NCBI GenBank assembly: GCA_937919685.1
Contig: CALFOM010000045.1
Coordinates: 1 to 38,451 of the forward strand
DNA length: 38,451 nucleotides
DNA from: an uncultured Phycisphaera sp.
Lineage (GTDB): Bacteria > Planctomycetota > Phycisphaerae > Phycisphaerales > SM1A02
Direction of reading: 5' to 3'
The position numbers were made by a program, and so were the translations under genes. Numbering within the stretch: position 1 is the stretch's first letter; the number at the start of each line of letters is the position of its first letter. Shown here one piece after another: positions 25,984 through 36,725 of this stretch. The notes under the pieces are model-generated. The model saw only the letters and a program-made list of their open reading frames with translations, was not told the DNA's origin and made no database searches.

Positions 25984-27334
25984 TCAGGAAACCTCGTGGA
26001 GACATCGATCAAGCACGTCGATCGCAAAATCGCAGTCCTCGCGGGTAATGCACATCGGTGGCTTGATGCGAAGCACGTTGCCCTTGAGCCCACCCTTGCC
26101 AAGCAACAGTCCCATCTCCTTAGCCCGATCATGAACCTGCGCCGCGGCGGGGCCGTTGGGAGCCAATGACTTCGAATCCATCACCAGTTCGAGACCGAGC
26201 ATGAGTCCTTGACCTCGGGCGTCACCCACGATGTCGTGGTTCGACTGCAGATTCTTGAGTCCTTCGAGCAAATGACCACCGATGTCGCGGCAACGGCTCT
26301 GAAGGTCGTCCTCAAGCATCACGTTCAGCGTGGCGAGCCCCGCAGCCATCGAGACCGGATTGCCGCCGTAGGTATTGAAGTGCAGACGATTCGCCATACT
26401 TCCGGCGACTTCCGCCCGAGCCACGCACGCACCGAGGGGCGCGCCGTTACCGATGCCCTTGGCCATGGTCACGATGTCTGGCGTGACGCCGTGATTTTCA
26501 AACCCCCAGAATTTCGTCCCGGTCCGACCGAAACCCGTCTGGACTTCGTCGGAGATACAAACCCCGCCCGCGGCGCGGACCGCTTCGTAGACCTTTGGGA
26601 GATATCCGAGCGGGATCTCGACGGTTCCGCCGACGCCCTGAATCGGCTCTGCGATAAAACCAGCGATCTGCCCCGACGTTCCATACTGAATCAAGTCGAT
26701 CACTTCGTCGGCGTACTTTGATCCCGCGTCGGGATCGTCATACCCGTAGGGACCGCGAAGTCGATCGGGAAGGCGAGCGTGATGAACCCCGATGCCGTGC
26801 AGAAGCGGCTGCTTCCAAGTGTGCAGACCGGTCAGGCCCATCGCCTGATTGGTCATCCCGTGATACCCGTTTCGCAACGCGATGAGATCGAAGTTTCCGG
26901 TGTACAACCGAGACATCAACATGGCGAGTTCGTTGGCCTCACTCCCCGAGCTGGTGAAGTAGCACACCTCTAGGCCGGAGTTCGCCGGCATGGTGGATGC
27001 GAGCTTTCGACCAAATTCCGCGATCGTCGGATGAAGATAGATCGTGGTGGTGTGCTGAAGTCGTTCGACCTGCTCCCGGACCTTCTCGACGACGCGGGGA
27101 TGACAATGACCGACCGATACCGTCACGATGCCTCCGAAGAAGTCGAGGTAACGGCGACCTGTCTCGTCAAAGAGCCACTGCATCGATCCCTCGACGATCA
27201 TCAAGGGGTCGCGGTAGTAAGTCAGCAGCGACGGAGCGAGAAACTCGCGTCGCGTGGCAAGGACCTCTTCACGAGTCGGACCGTCATATGGCTTCGGCGA
27301 ATGCGTCGTCGCCGGCATCACTGGATCTGCATGC

Positions 27335-27345
<11 letters not shown>
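25984..27345 (-). CDS. Class III aminotransferase, probably beta-alanine / 3-aminoisobutyrate:2-oxoacid (AGXT2-like)
   Basis: A 453-residue PLP enzyme of fold type I. SSGSEAN (132-138) binds the cofactor phosphate, ISDEVQTGFGRTG (264-276) carries the PLP-binding Asp266, and MAKGIGNG holds the Schiff-base Lys296. The overall sequence resembles AGXT2 and omega-aminotransferases. In this locus the expected job is to transaminate beta-alanine or 3-aminoisobutyrate, made by beta-ureidopropionase, to the semialdehyde. The start is TTG 27345, preceded by AAGGGA at good spacing and overlapping the permease stop by 11 bases. The next in-frame ATG (27318) has no ribosome site at a useful distance. Confidence 0.9.
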
Positions 27346-28801
<1,456 letters not shown>

Positions 28802-28897
28802 CTGAAATTGCTCCCGAGAGTACGAGTAGATTGGCCGTCACTCAATATCCCAGCAAATCAAGACCGCAGGATCGTCCCACGCGGTCGTCCAACCCGG

Positions 28898-29767
28898 TCA
28901 CCAGGCGGCGATCCCCTCGTAGGATTCCGGTCGACGGTCACGGTAGAACTGCCAGGTATCGCGCACCGTCTGAATCAGATCAAGGTCAAGATCCGCGATG
29001 ATCACTTCATCCTGATCGCGAGATCCTTCGATCATGATCTGTCCTCGCGGGTCGCAGAAATAACTCTGGCCGTAGAACTCGCCGATGTTCCACGGTGCTT
29101 CGGTGCCGACCCGGTTGATCGCACCGACGAAATACTGGTTGGCAACCGCATGGGCGGGCTGCTCCAGCTTCCAGAGGTACTCGCTCAAACCCGCCACCGT
29201 CGCGGATGGATTGAACACGATCTCCGCACCGTTTAAACCGAGTTCACGAGCGCCCTCCGGGAAGTGCCGGTCGTAGCAAATATAGACCCCGATCTTCCCG
29301 TATCTGGTCTCGAAGACTGGATAGCCGAGATCGCCCGGAGTGAAGTAGAACTTCTCCCAGAATCCCGGCTGGCAATGAGGGATGTGATGCTTGCGGTACT
29401 TCCCGAGGTACTCGCCGGTCTCGTCGATCACTGCGGCGGTGTTGTAATAGACGCCGGTCATCGCCTCTTCATAGACGGGCACGATCATCACCATTCCATG
29501 CTTTTTGGCGAGTTCCTGCATCAGCCGGACCGTGGGGCCTTCGGGAACCTGCTCGGCAGTGCGATACCATCGCGGATCCTGCTCGGCACAGAAATAAGGG
29601 CCGTAGAAGATCTCCTGAAGACAGCAGACGTTGGCTCCTCGTTCCGCCGCCTCGGCGATCAGCCCGACGTGCTTTTCGATCATCGCGGCCTTGATCGCCT
29701 CGAGGTCGGTTGACTCCGGAAGAGCGTTGGACGCCTGAATGAGCGCTGCTCGGGTGATTCTGGGCAT
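28898..29767 (-). CDS. Beta-ureidopropionase / N-carbamoyl amidohydrolase (nitrilase superfamily)
   Basis: A 289-residue nitrilase-superfamily amidase. The Glu-Lys-Cys triad is clear: E52 in CLQEIFYGPYF, K126 in KYRKHHIP and C164 in VYICYDRHFPE. The sequence is close to the N-carbamylputrescine/UPB1-type group. In this operon it should hydrolyse N-carbamoyl-beta-alanine (or the isobutyrate analogue) to the beta-amino acid, CO2 and ammonia. ATG 29767 starts the conserved MPRITRAALIQ strand, 14 bases after the dehydrogenase stop, with GAGGAAAC as ribosome site; a longer frame to 30148 lies inside the dehydrogenase gene and was rejected. Confidence 0.92.
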   Translation of the reverse strand: MPRITRAALIQASNALPESTDLEAIKAAMIEKHVGLIAEAAERGANVCCLQEIFYGPYFCAEQDPRWYRTAEQVPEGPTVRLMQELAKKHGMVMIVPVYEEAMTGVYYNTAAVIDETGEYLGKYRKHHIPHCQPGFWEKFYFTPGDLGYPVFETRYGKIGVYICYDRHFPEGARELGLNGAEIVFNPSATVAGLSEYLWKLEQPAHAVANQYFVGAINRVGTEAPWNIGEFYGQSYFCDPRGQIMIEGSRDQDEVIIADLDLDLIQTVRDTWQFYRDRRPESYEGIAAW

Positions 29768-29781
29768 TAGGTGGAGTTTCC

Positions 29782-31269
29782 TCAGATCCAGCGACGGACC
29801 GTGACTCGTGACTTCGTGAAGAACCGGGCGCCATCCTCGCCGTTCACATGGAGATCGCCGTAAAAGGACTTCTTCCATCCGCTGAAGGGGAAGGCTGCCA
29901 TGGGCGCCGGTACACCGACGTTCACGCCCAGCATGCCGGCCTGGACGGTGCGTTCGAACTTTCGGACCGCGTGCCCCGAGTCGGTGAAGATGACCGACAT
30001 GTTGCCGTACTCGGATTGATTCACAAATCCCACGGCCTCTTCGAGCGATCCTGCCCGCATCACCGAGAGCACCGGGCCGAAGATCTCTTCGGTGCCGACC
30101 CGCATGTCTGGCGTCACGTGGTCGAGGATGGTCGGCCCGACGAAGCAACCGGCCGTCGGGACCTCTGCAGTGCGACCGTCAATCAACACCGATGCCCCTT
30201 CCGATTCGCCGATTCCGATGTACTCGAGTACCCGATCCCGCGATTCGAAATCCTGCATCGGGCCCATCGAGGTGCCGGCCTCATCGCCAGCACCGATCTT
30301 GATGCCCTTGGTCCTCTCCACCAGTGCCGGGACGAACCACTCCGCCGAATCACCGACACAGATCACCACGCTCCCCGCCAGGCATCGCTGCCCAGTGTTG
30401 CCGAAGGCGGATCCGAAGATGCCCTCGACTGCGGCGCCTCGATTGGCGTCCGGCATGATGATCGAATAGTTCTTGGCGCCACACATGCACTGGACACGTT
30501 TTCCGTGGGCGGCACCCTTCGCGTAGATCGACGCGCCGGCCCGGGTCGAGCCGACGAAGGAAACCGCCGCGACGTCCTCGTGGGCGAGCAGTCGATCGAC
30601 CACCACGGGCCCGCCATGAACGAGATTGAGCACCCCTTCGGGGAAACCAGCCTCGTGCGCCAACTCGGTCGTCCGGACCGCGGAGACGGGATCCTTCTCC
30701 GAGGGTTTCAGCACGAAGGTATTTCCGCAGGCGACCGCCATCGGCCACATCCACATCGGCACCATGATCGGAAAATTGAACGGCGTGATGCCGACGCAGA
30801 CGCCGAGTGGCATCCGGTCCATGGAAGAGTCGAGGCCGACGCCACCTTCGTCCTCGGTGCGACAGAACGACGAAGAGACCGCGATCTGAGGCAGCGTGCG
30901 TCCCATCATCAGGACCGGCGCCGCACATGCGTGCTCGATGCAGTCGATGCCCCGACGAACGGAGCCGACCGACTCCCCCATCGTCTTGCCGTGTTCGCGA
31001 ACCAGAATGGACGCGAGTTCCTCGATGTGATCCTCGAGAATCGTCTTGTAGCGGAAGAGGGGCTGGATCCGATCACCCACCGGGATCTGTGACCAAGATT
31101 CGAAGGCCGAGGCCGCCGCAGCCACCGCGCGATCTGCCGCATCTACCGCATCCAGCGGCGTCACCGAGACCGTCTCACCTGTGGCAGGGTCGATGTTGAT
31201 CCGCTGCGTTGTGCCGGCATCCTCGTGAGGCGCCCCGCCGATCAGATGAGGAAGAGACTGGATCGACAT
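29782..31269 (-). CDS. mmsA: CoA-acylating methylmalonate-/malonate-semialdehyde dehydrogenase
   Basis: A 495-residue aldehyde dehydrogenase. NFPIMVPMWMWP (165-176) and LKPSEKDP (187-194) are hallmarks of the CoA-dependent methylmalonate-semialdehyde dehydrogenases (MmsA/IolA), and the catalytic cysteine is C296 in FGNTGQRCLAG. It oxidises malonate semialdehyde to acetyl-CoA, or methylmalonate semialdehyde to propionyl-CoA, with NAD+ and CoA. That is the final step for uracil- or thymine-derived carbon, which fits its place in this operon. ATG 31269 has GGAG seven bases upstream, so the longer frame to 31368 is rejected. Confidence 0.94.
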   Translation of the reverse strand: MSIQSLPHLIGGAPHEDAGTTQRINIDPATGETVSVTPLDAVDAADRAVAAAASAFESWSQIPVGDRIQPLFRYKTILEDHIEELASILVREHGKTMGESVGSVRRGIDCIEHACAAPVLMMGRTLPQIAVSSSFCRTEDEGGVGLDSSMDRMPLGVCVGITPFNFPIMVPMWMWPMAVACGNTFVLKPSEKDPVSAVRTTELAHEAGFPEGVLNLVHGGPVVVDRLLAHEDVAAVSFVGSTRAGASIYAKGAAHGKRVQCMCGAKNYSIIMPDANRGAAVEGIFGSAFGNTGQRCLAGSVVICVGDSAEWFVPALVERTKGIKIGAGDEAGTSMGPMQDFESRDRVLEYIGIGESEGASVLIDGRTAEVPTAGCFVGPTILDHVTPDMRVGTEEIFGPVLSVMRAGSLEEAVGFVNQSEYGNMSVIFTDSGHAVRKFERTVQAGMLGVNVGVPAPMAAFPFSGWKKSFYGDLHVNGEDGARFFTKSRVTVRRWI

Positions 31270-31324
31270 AATAGAACTCCATTTGGACTCGATGGTCGGA
31301 TCGGCTGAAATTGCCCCGGCGCGG

Positions 31325-31552
31325 TCAACCTCCTTGAGGCCGATGCATCGCCGGAGTGCTCCCACCACCCTGACGGGGATTCGTCTTCATCTCGCTACCC
31401 GGGGTCTTCCGATCGAAGGCCTGCTGCTCACGGCGCTCGACCTTCTCCTCGGGGGTCTCTTCTCGGGCCTTGGCCTCCTTGGCCAGGGTCATCTTCTTCT
31501 TTTTGAGGGCTCTGGACTTCTTCTGTTTATCCATTTGCTTGCGGGTCGCCAT
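31325..31552 (-). CDS. Small lysine-rich protein of unknown function
   Basis: A 75-residue, very hydrophilic protein. The first 35 residues are dominated by Lys and Arg (for example KKSRALKKKK), followed by a Glu-rich helix and a Gly/Pro-rich end. No signal peptide and no known domain. ATG 31552 has GGAG eight bases upstream, a good ribosome site, which argues that it is a real gene. It lies 55 bases before mmsA on the same strand and could be the first gene of the pyrimidine operon or independent of it. A nucleic-acid-binding role is conceivable from charge alone. Confidence 0.6.
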   Translation of the reverse strand: MATRKQMDKQKKSRALKKKKMTLAKEAKAREETPEEKVERREQQAFDRKTPGSEMKTNPRQGGGSTPAMHRPQGG

Positions 31553-31662
31553 CGGGTTCACTCCATTCAGGAAACATCAGTTCGAGGATTCGATCGACCC
31601 AATGGCCGTTTCAACGCCAATGATACGGGAAGGTCATCCTCGGACGAGCCAGCCGCTGCATC

Positions 31663-32802
31663 TCAATCGAAAATGAGGACGATGTAGGCGACGAAGAGTA
31701 GTAAATGAACCGCTCCCTGCATGATGTTGGTCCGTCCTCCGCCAAAATTGACCATGCTCACCGCGAGCGTCACCACCAGGAGGACGAGTTCCACATTCTC
31801 CAGACCGAGCTCCACGGTCTTGCCGGTGAACATCCCGATCACCAGAACCGCTGGAATGGTCAGTCCGATGGTGGCCAGCGCGGAGCCGAGCGCGATGTTC
31901 ATGGTGCGCTGGAGCTGGTTCGCCAGCGCCGCCTTCACCGCCGCCATGGCCTCCGGAGAGAGAACAAGGACGGCCACGAGGAACCCGCTCACCGCCGTCG
32001 GTGCACCGAGCGCAGCGCTCCCATGATCGACCACCTTGGCCATGTTCTTCGAGAGCAGCACGATCGGGAGCATTGTGAGCACGAGCATCACTGCGTGATA
32101 ACCGACCCCAAAGACTTCAAGACCACCGTGTTCATCGTGAACGGCTACGTCTTCGCCGTCGTCCCGTGCCGGCTGCTTGAAGTATGTGCTGTGCCGGGCG
32201 GATTGGAGCGTGAGAAAGATTCCGTAGAGTCCGACCGACATCACGATCAGAAACACGGAAAGCAACGGCGATGCGGAGGAATCCGGAGTCGAAGTCGTGA
32301 ATCTCGGCATCACGATGCACATGGCGGCGAGCGGAATAATGACCCCGAGGTAGGCCGAGGCGCCGCGCAGGTTGTACTCCTGCTCGTGGTGCTTGAGACC
32401 GCCGAGCAAAAGGGTGATTCCCAGTATCCCGTTCAGCACGATCATCAGCACCGCGAACATCGTGTCGCGGGCCAACGCCGGATTCTCCGCCCCAGTCAAC
32501 ATGACCGCGGAAATCATCACCACTTCGATGCTGATCACCGCCAGAGTCAGAATCAGCGTCCCAAACGGCTCTCCCAGCCGGACCGCGAGCCCGTCGGCAT
32601 GGCGGACCACGGCGAACGACGACCACAGCATGACCGCGAAGAGCCACGCGAACATGAAACTCGCCCACCCTGGGTTCGACAGATCACCAAGCCAGGACCC
32701 GCCAAAGGTGAAAAATAGCCCCGCCGTCGCGATGCCGACGAGCAACGCTCGTTCTCGTCGAAGGAACGCCAGCGGGCGAAGAGGATTGGGGGTGAAAGTC
32801 AT
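31663..32802 (-). CDS. chaA: ChaA-type Ca2+/Na+(K+)-H+ antiporter
   Basis: A 379-residue membrane protein with about ten or eleven helices in two halves. The two alpha-repeat motifs of the calcium/cation antiporter superfamily are visible. The first is LGEPFGTLILTLAVISIEV, with an essential Glu at the end; the second is VLSPEAMAAVKAALANQLQ, followed by NIALGSALATIGLTIPAV. A His/Asp/Glu-rich cytoplasmic loop (around DDGEDVAVHDEHGG) separates the halves. It would export Ca2+ or Na+/K+ in exchange for protons. ATG 32802 was chosen over the longer frame to 32838. It is divergent from ade. Confidence 0.9.
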   Translation of the reverse strand: MTFTPNPLRPLAFLRRERALLVGIATAGLFFTFGGSWLGDLSNPGWASFMFAWLFAVMLWSSFAVVRHADGLAVRLGEPFGTLILTLAVISIEVVMISAVMLTGAENPALARDTMFAVLMIVLNGILGITLLLGGLKHHEQEYNLRGASAYLGVIIPLAAMCIVMPRFTTSTPDSSASPLLSVFLIVMSVGLYGIFLTLQSARHSTYFKQPARDDGEDVAVHDEHGGLEVFGVGYHAVMLVLTMLPIVLLSKNMAKVVDHGSAALGAPTAVSGFLVAVLVLSPEAMAAVKAALANQLQRTMNIALGSALATIGLTIPAVLVIGMFTGKTVELGLENVELVLLVVTLAVSMVNFGGGRTNIMQGAVHLLLFVAYIVLIFD

Positions 32803-32928
32803 CGAGGTAGTTTCCCATCTAGCAAGAACCGTGATCATGCCTGGCGTCGCTCTTTCGTGCCGGACAGCGTATCCACCCGGAATGCCTCTGACCGCCCACC
32901 GGGAGCTGGGACGCCGGATTTCGAGCGT

Positions 32929-32956
32929 GGCTCTCGGGCGGTTCCAGCGGAGAGCC
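32929..32956. promoter_or_regulatory. Inverted repeat upstream of ade (7-bp arms)
   Basis: GGCTCTC (32929-32935) and GAGAGCC (32950-32956) form a perfect 7-bp dyad with a 14-base loop, 24 bases before the ade -10-like element. Could be an operator or chance; no T-run follows. Confidence 0.25.
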
Positions 32957-32979
32957 CGCGACGAAACCCTTGTTTGCGG

Positions 32980-32985
32980 TAGTCT
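32980..32985 (+). promoter_or_regulatory. TAGTCT -10-like element six bases before the ade ATG
   Basis: TAGTCT, six bases, then ATG 32992. No Shine-Dalgarno is present, which fits a leaderless transcript. No clear -35. Confidence 0.35.
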
Positions 32986-32991
32986 CTATTC

Positions 32992-34638
32992 ATGCCCATT
33001 CTGCGTCATCAGATCGTCGATATTCATGACAGACAGGTCTTTCCAGCGGAGGTCGAGGTTGAGGATGGGTTGATCAAGTCGATCCGCCCCCTCGGCAACG
33101 ACGAGCCGATCGACCCTGGCCACCTGCTCCCGGGTTTCGTCGATGCCCATGTCCACGTCGAGAGCAGCATGCTTCCCCCTACGGAATTTGCTCGCGTCGC
33201 GGTGCGGCACGGCACCGTGGCAACGGTCAGCGATCCCCACGAGATCGCCAACGTGCTTGGTGAAGAAGGCCTTGAGTTCATGCTCGAAGAAGCGGCTCGT
33301 TCCTGCATCCCGATCCATTTCGGGGTCCCGAGTTGCGTTCCCGCGACAGAATTCGAGACCTCCGGTGCCCGGCTTGATGCCGCGGCCGTCGGAAGACTCC
33401 TTGCGGACGATCGCTTTCGATATCTCTCGGAGGTCATGAACTGGCCGGGTGTTCTTCAAGACGATCCCGAAGTCATGGCCAAGATCGCCGCCGCGAAACG
33501 CCTCGGCAAACCGATCGACGGACATGCCCCGGGCCTCCGCGGCGAAGATGCGAAGCGGTACGCCGCCGCCGGGATCACCACCGATCACGAGTGCGTCACC
33601 ATCGAGGAAGCCCGCGACAAGGCCGAAGCGGGCATGAACATTCTGATCCGGGAGGGTAGCGCGGCAAGGAATCTCGAAGCGATCTGGCCGATCCTGCTCG
33701 AGTTTCCACATCTCGCGATGTTCTCGACCGACGACGCACATCCGGAGGACCTTCTTCGCGGGCACATCGACCGTTCCGTGGCAAGGTGCGTCGCGCACGG
33801 TGTCGAGGTCTTCGATGTTCTGCGGGCGGCATGCATCAACCCCGTGGAGCACTACGGCCTTCCCACTGGATTGCTCCGGGTCGGCGATCGAGCCGATTTC
33901 ATCGTGGTCGATGATCTCGTCGACTTCCGGGTCCGTCAGACCTGGATTGGTGGCACGCTCATCGCTCGGGACGGCGAGTGCCTGGTCCCTGCGGATCGCT
34001 CGGCCACGCCCAATCGCTTCCGAAAGGCACGTTTCGCTCCAGCTGATTTCACCATCGCGGCGGGCGGCGGTACCGATCCGGTCGAAGTCCTGACGATTCT
34101 TGCCAACGACGGCGATTTGATCACCGGTGAGACCACGACGTTCCTGAAGCCGCAGAGCGATATGCTCGAACCCAACGTCGAGGAGGACACCCTGTTACTT
34201 GCGGTCTGCAACCGCTATCAACCCGCTCCTCCGGCGCTCGCGTTCATTCGCGGATTCAAGCTCCGCAACGGCGCCATCGCCACCAGCATCGCGCATGATT
34301 CCCATCAGGTCATCGCGGTCGGCACGACCCGAGGCGCCGTCTGCGCCGCCGTGAATACGGTCTTCGAGTTACAAGGCGGCCTTGCCGTGGTCGGTGAGGG
34401 ACGAACCGACACCCTCGCCCTACCCATCGCTGGCCTCATGAGTGATCAGCCGGCCGAAGAGGTCGCGGCCGCCTACGAACGACTGACCACCACCGCCAAG
34501 TATCTCGGCTCGGATCTCCGCGCCCCCTTCATGACACTCTCGTTCATGGCACTCCTGGTGATCCCCTCGCTCAAGCTGAGCGACCTCGGACTCTTTGACG
34601 CCCGGCTGTTCCAGTTCGCCGCGATTCGAACGACCTGA
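32992..34638 (+). CDS. ade: Adenine deaminase
   Basis: A 548-residue amidohydrolase that converts adenine to hypoxanthine and ammonia in purine salvage. Metal-binding motifs of the Ade family are intact: GFVDAHVHVESSM (48-60), SDPHEIANVLG, GHAPGLRG and FSTDDAHPEDL. The C-terminal domain, with FLKPQSDMLEPN and the final IPSLKLSDLGLFD stretch, is typical of prokaryotic Ade, and the length is normal. It stands between the antiporter and the methyltransferase, not inside a purine operon. The following gene starts 23 bases downstream. Confidence 0.95.
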   Translation: MPILRHQIVDIHDRQVFPAEVEVEDGLIKSIRPLGNDEPIDPGHLLPGFVDAHVHVESSMLPPTEFARVAVRHGTVATVSDPHEIANVLGEEGLEFMLEEAARSCIPIHFGVPSCVPATEFETSGARLDAAAVGRLLADDRFRYLSEVMNWPGVLQDDPEVMAKIAAAKRLGKPIDGHAPGLRGEDAKRYAAAGITTDHECVTIEEARDKAEAGMNILIREGSAARNLEAIWPILLEFPHLAMFSTDDAHPEDLLRGHIDRSVARCVAHGVEVFDVLRAACINPVEHYGLPTGLLRVGDRADFIVVDDLVDFRVRQTWIGGTLIARDGECLVPADRSATPNRFRKARFAPADFTIAAGGGTDPVEVLTILANDGDLITGETTTFLKPQSDMLEPNVEEDTLLLAVCNRYQPAPPALAFIRGFKLRNGAIATSIAHDSHQVIAVGTTRGAVCAAVNTVFELQGGLAVVGEGRTDTLALPIAGLMSDQPAEEVAAAYERLTTTAKYLGSDLRAPFMTLSFMALLVIPSLKLSDLGLFDARLFQFAAIRTT

Positions 34639-34647
34639 GGAACCTGC

Positions 34648-34653
34648 TACCGT
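34648..34653 (+). promoter_or_regulatory. TACCGT, TANNNT element eight bases before the RlmK-like ATG
   Basis: Lies in the 23-base gap after ade. The only purine-rich GAGGAA stretch is about 20 bases from ATG 34662, too far for a normal ribosome site. Weakest example of the pattern. Confidence 0.22.
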
Positions 34654-34661
34654 TTCTCACC

Positions 34662-35660
34662 ATGCTCGGAGAACGACTCGCCAACCGAATGAAGCACCTC
34701 GCGAAGTGGGGTCGAAAACAAGGCATTTCCTGTTTCCGACTCTACGAACGCGACGTGCCCGACTACCCCGCGATCATCGACTGGTACGGCGATCCGGACG
34801 CGACGGATCCGACGCGGGAGGGGGACGCCGTGGCATGGCTTCATTCTCGAAAGAAGGATGACACGCTTGAGAAGGAGATCGAACACCGTCGTGACGCGGA
34901 GGCCGAGATCCTTGCAGGTCTGAACATCCCACCGGAACGGATGCATGTGAAGCATCGAGGCCGGCAGAGAACCGGAGATGGCGATCGCGACCAGTACGAG
35001 CGGGTCGACACCCGAGCCGCGACGAAGATCGTCGAGGAGCATGGGCTTCGCTTTGAGGTGAATCTCTCCGATTACGTCGACGTCGGACTCTTCCTCGATC
35101 ACCGACCGACCAGAAAGTCGGTTGGTGAGCGGGCGTCAGGCAAGCGGGTCCTCAATCTCTTCGCCTACACCGGCGCGTTCAGTGTTCATGCCAGGGCGGG
35201 CGGCGCCGCCGCGACCACCACCGTCGACATGTCCCGCACCTACCTCGACTGGTACGAACGCAACCTCGCACTGAACGGACTGGCCACCGATCCCGATCAT
35301 CGCGCCATTCAGGCCGACTGCCTTCAATGGCTCGAAGCAGGCCCGTCGTCCGAGCAAGAGCGATACGACATCGTGGTCTGCGATCCCCCCACCTTCTCGA
35401 ACTCGAAACGGATGAAGGCCGGGTCGTTCGCGATCGATCGAGACCACCCGGATTTGCTTCGTTGGATCGCCCGCTTTGTGGCCCCAAAAGGCGAGGTATT
35501 CTTCTCGACCAATTCGCGTAGCTTCGAACTCGACGACGCCGCGGTCCCCGACGGCTTCGGAAGTCGCGAAATCAGCAATCGATCCGTGCCCGAGGACTTT
35601 CGCAACAAACGGATTCACCGATGTTGGCGGCTCGCCGAAGGGTGGGAGCGGCGTCGATGA
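34662..35660 (+). CDS. RlmK-like class I SAM-dependent rRNA methyltransferase
   Basis: A 332-residue protein matching the C-terminal RlmK half of the fused E. coli RlmKL. The visible run is VGLFLDHRPTRK (141-152), SAM motif I NLFAYTGAFSVHA (165-177), the acidic VDMSRTYLDW (188-197) and catalytic-loop CDPPTFSNSK (240-249). RlmK makes 7-methylguanosine in 23S rRNA; the stand-alone form suggests the same class of activity, but the exact base is not certain. The N-terminal 130 residues hold a basic segment that may bind RNA. ATG 34662 follows ade by 23 bases, so co-transcription is possible. Confidence 0.88.
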   Translation: MLGERLANRMKHLAKWGRKQGISCFRLYERDVPDYPAIIDWYGDPDATDPTREGDAVAWLHSRKKDDTLEKEIEHRRDAEAEILAGLNIPPERMHVKHRGRQRTGDGDRDQYERVDTRAATKIVEEHGLRFEVNLSDYVDVGLFLDHRPTRKSVGERASGKRVLNLFAYTGAFSVHARAGGAAATTTVDMSRTYLDWYERNLALNGLATDPDHRAIQADCLQWLEAGPSSEQERYDIVVCDPPTFSNSKRMKAGSFAIDRDHPDLLRWIARFVAPKGEVFFSTNSRSFELDDAAVPDGFGSREISNRSVPEDFRNKRIHRCWRLAEGWERRR

Positions 35661-35842
35661 GTGACTTCACCCCGGCTCTTTCTCCGGCCGGCGACCAACA
35701 TCCCCCACGATCCGGCTCCCGCCACTGACGACCCCGTACATCGGCGAACACTGACAAACGGGAGTTCCCGGAGTCACCGGTACACTCGTATCGGCCATCA
35801 GAGCGCCCGCCGTCCGAACTTGCTCAACGGAGCCTTGTTTCT

Positions 35843-36601
35843 TTGTCGACCCCAGACCTCCCCAGCATCCCAGCCTCCTCCGGGCCGCTTCTCCGAGGCC
35901 GCTGCTGCATCGGCTGCGCCCATGAGTTGCAAGGGCTCACCACCGACGCCTGCCCCGAATGCGGTCGCCCCTTCAATCCGAACGACCCTCGGACCACCGC
36001 GAACATCGCGGCGAACCGATATCGCCGATGGCTGATCGGGACCTGCCGGCTCTTGTACTACGCAAGCTGGTTGGCGCTGCTCTTGATCTTCGTCTATTCG
36101 GCGATCGGGGGGTACTGGCTCCTCCTCTTCATGCTGGCCATTGCCGCTGTGCCGTTGATCCTGCTTCAGTTCATCTTGCTTGCACTGCCCCTTCAACCGA
36201 TCTCTTGGCAAAGACGACTCGCGGGCTATCTCGTTCCGCTCGTCTTTCTCAGCATCGGCGTCACCGACTGGCCGGTCGTGCTTTCCTTCAAACTGCATCA
36301 AACGGCCATGACGAAAATCGCCGACCGAGTGGCGGGCGGCGAAGTCATCTCCGGCCCAACCAACGTCGGCATTTTTCGATTCCGACAGATCCGCATGTCG
36401 CAAGGCGGAGACGCCGTCGGCTTTCAGTTGAATGGCGGAGCGGGTGGAGGAATGTTCGTGGTCCGCAAGCCGCCGGAGTTCGTCCCCGAACTAATCAGCC
36501 GGCAGCTCCCATTCGGGCCGCCGCATTTCCGAAACATTTGGGACAACACCAACTGGACCCAAGATCTTGGAGACGGTTGGTACTTGGTCGAGCAGGACTA
36601 G
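35843..36601 (+). CDS. Zinc-ribbon membrane protein of unknown function
   Basis: A 252-residue protein. An N-terminal zinc ribbon (CIGC at 22-25 and CPEC at 37-40) is followed by a long hydrophobic region with two or three helices (about 65-117), another segment near 127-148, and a soluble C-terminal domain of about 100 residues. Such zinc-ribbon/membrane proteins are frequent in planctomycetes; none has a clear function that I know. The start appears to be TTG 35843, because GGAG lies ten bases upstream and no ATG precedes the cysteines. The 182 bases before it, after the methyltransferase stop, hold no other recognisable feature. Confidence 0.72.
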   Translation: MSTPDLPSIPASSGPLLRGRCCIGCAHELQGLTTDACPECGRPFNPNDPRTTANIAANRYRRWLIGTCRLLYYASWLALLLIFVYSAIGGYWLLLFMLAIAAVPLILLQFILLALPLQPISWQRRLAGYLVPLVFLSIGVTDWPVVLSFKLHQTAMTKIADRVAGGEVISGPTNVGIFRFRQIRMSQGGDAVGFQLNGGAGGGMFVVRKPPEFVPELISRQLPFGPPHFRNIWDNTNWTQDLGDGWYLVEQD

Positions 36602-36630
36602 GGCTGGACCGGGCTGGACCGGGCTGGACC
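36601..36630 (+). repeat. Three tandem copies of the 10-mer GGGCTGGACC at the end of a coding region
   Basis: Exact 10-bp repeats starting on the last base of the zinc-ribbon gene's TAG stop, in the gap between two convergent genes. The preceding ten bases (AGCAGGACTA) look like a decayed copy. Confidence 0.96.
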
Positions 36631-36725
36631 GCGAGGAAAGAGGCCGGGGGCTGACGCTCGAATCCTGCGCCAAGCTCGATGCCCACTTCTCGGCAAGCGG
36701 GTCCGATCCTCTGGAATACTCGGTC

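Noticed and set aside
29848-31092. 414-codon plus-strand frame opposite mmsA
   Set aside because: Rich in Arg, His and Asp with no hydrophobic core; it is the reverse of a clearly recognised dehydrogenase.
31705-32718. 337-codon plus-strand frame opposite the antiporter
   Set aside because: Dominated by His, Arg and Glu, as expected for the reverse of hydrophobic membrane-helix codons.
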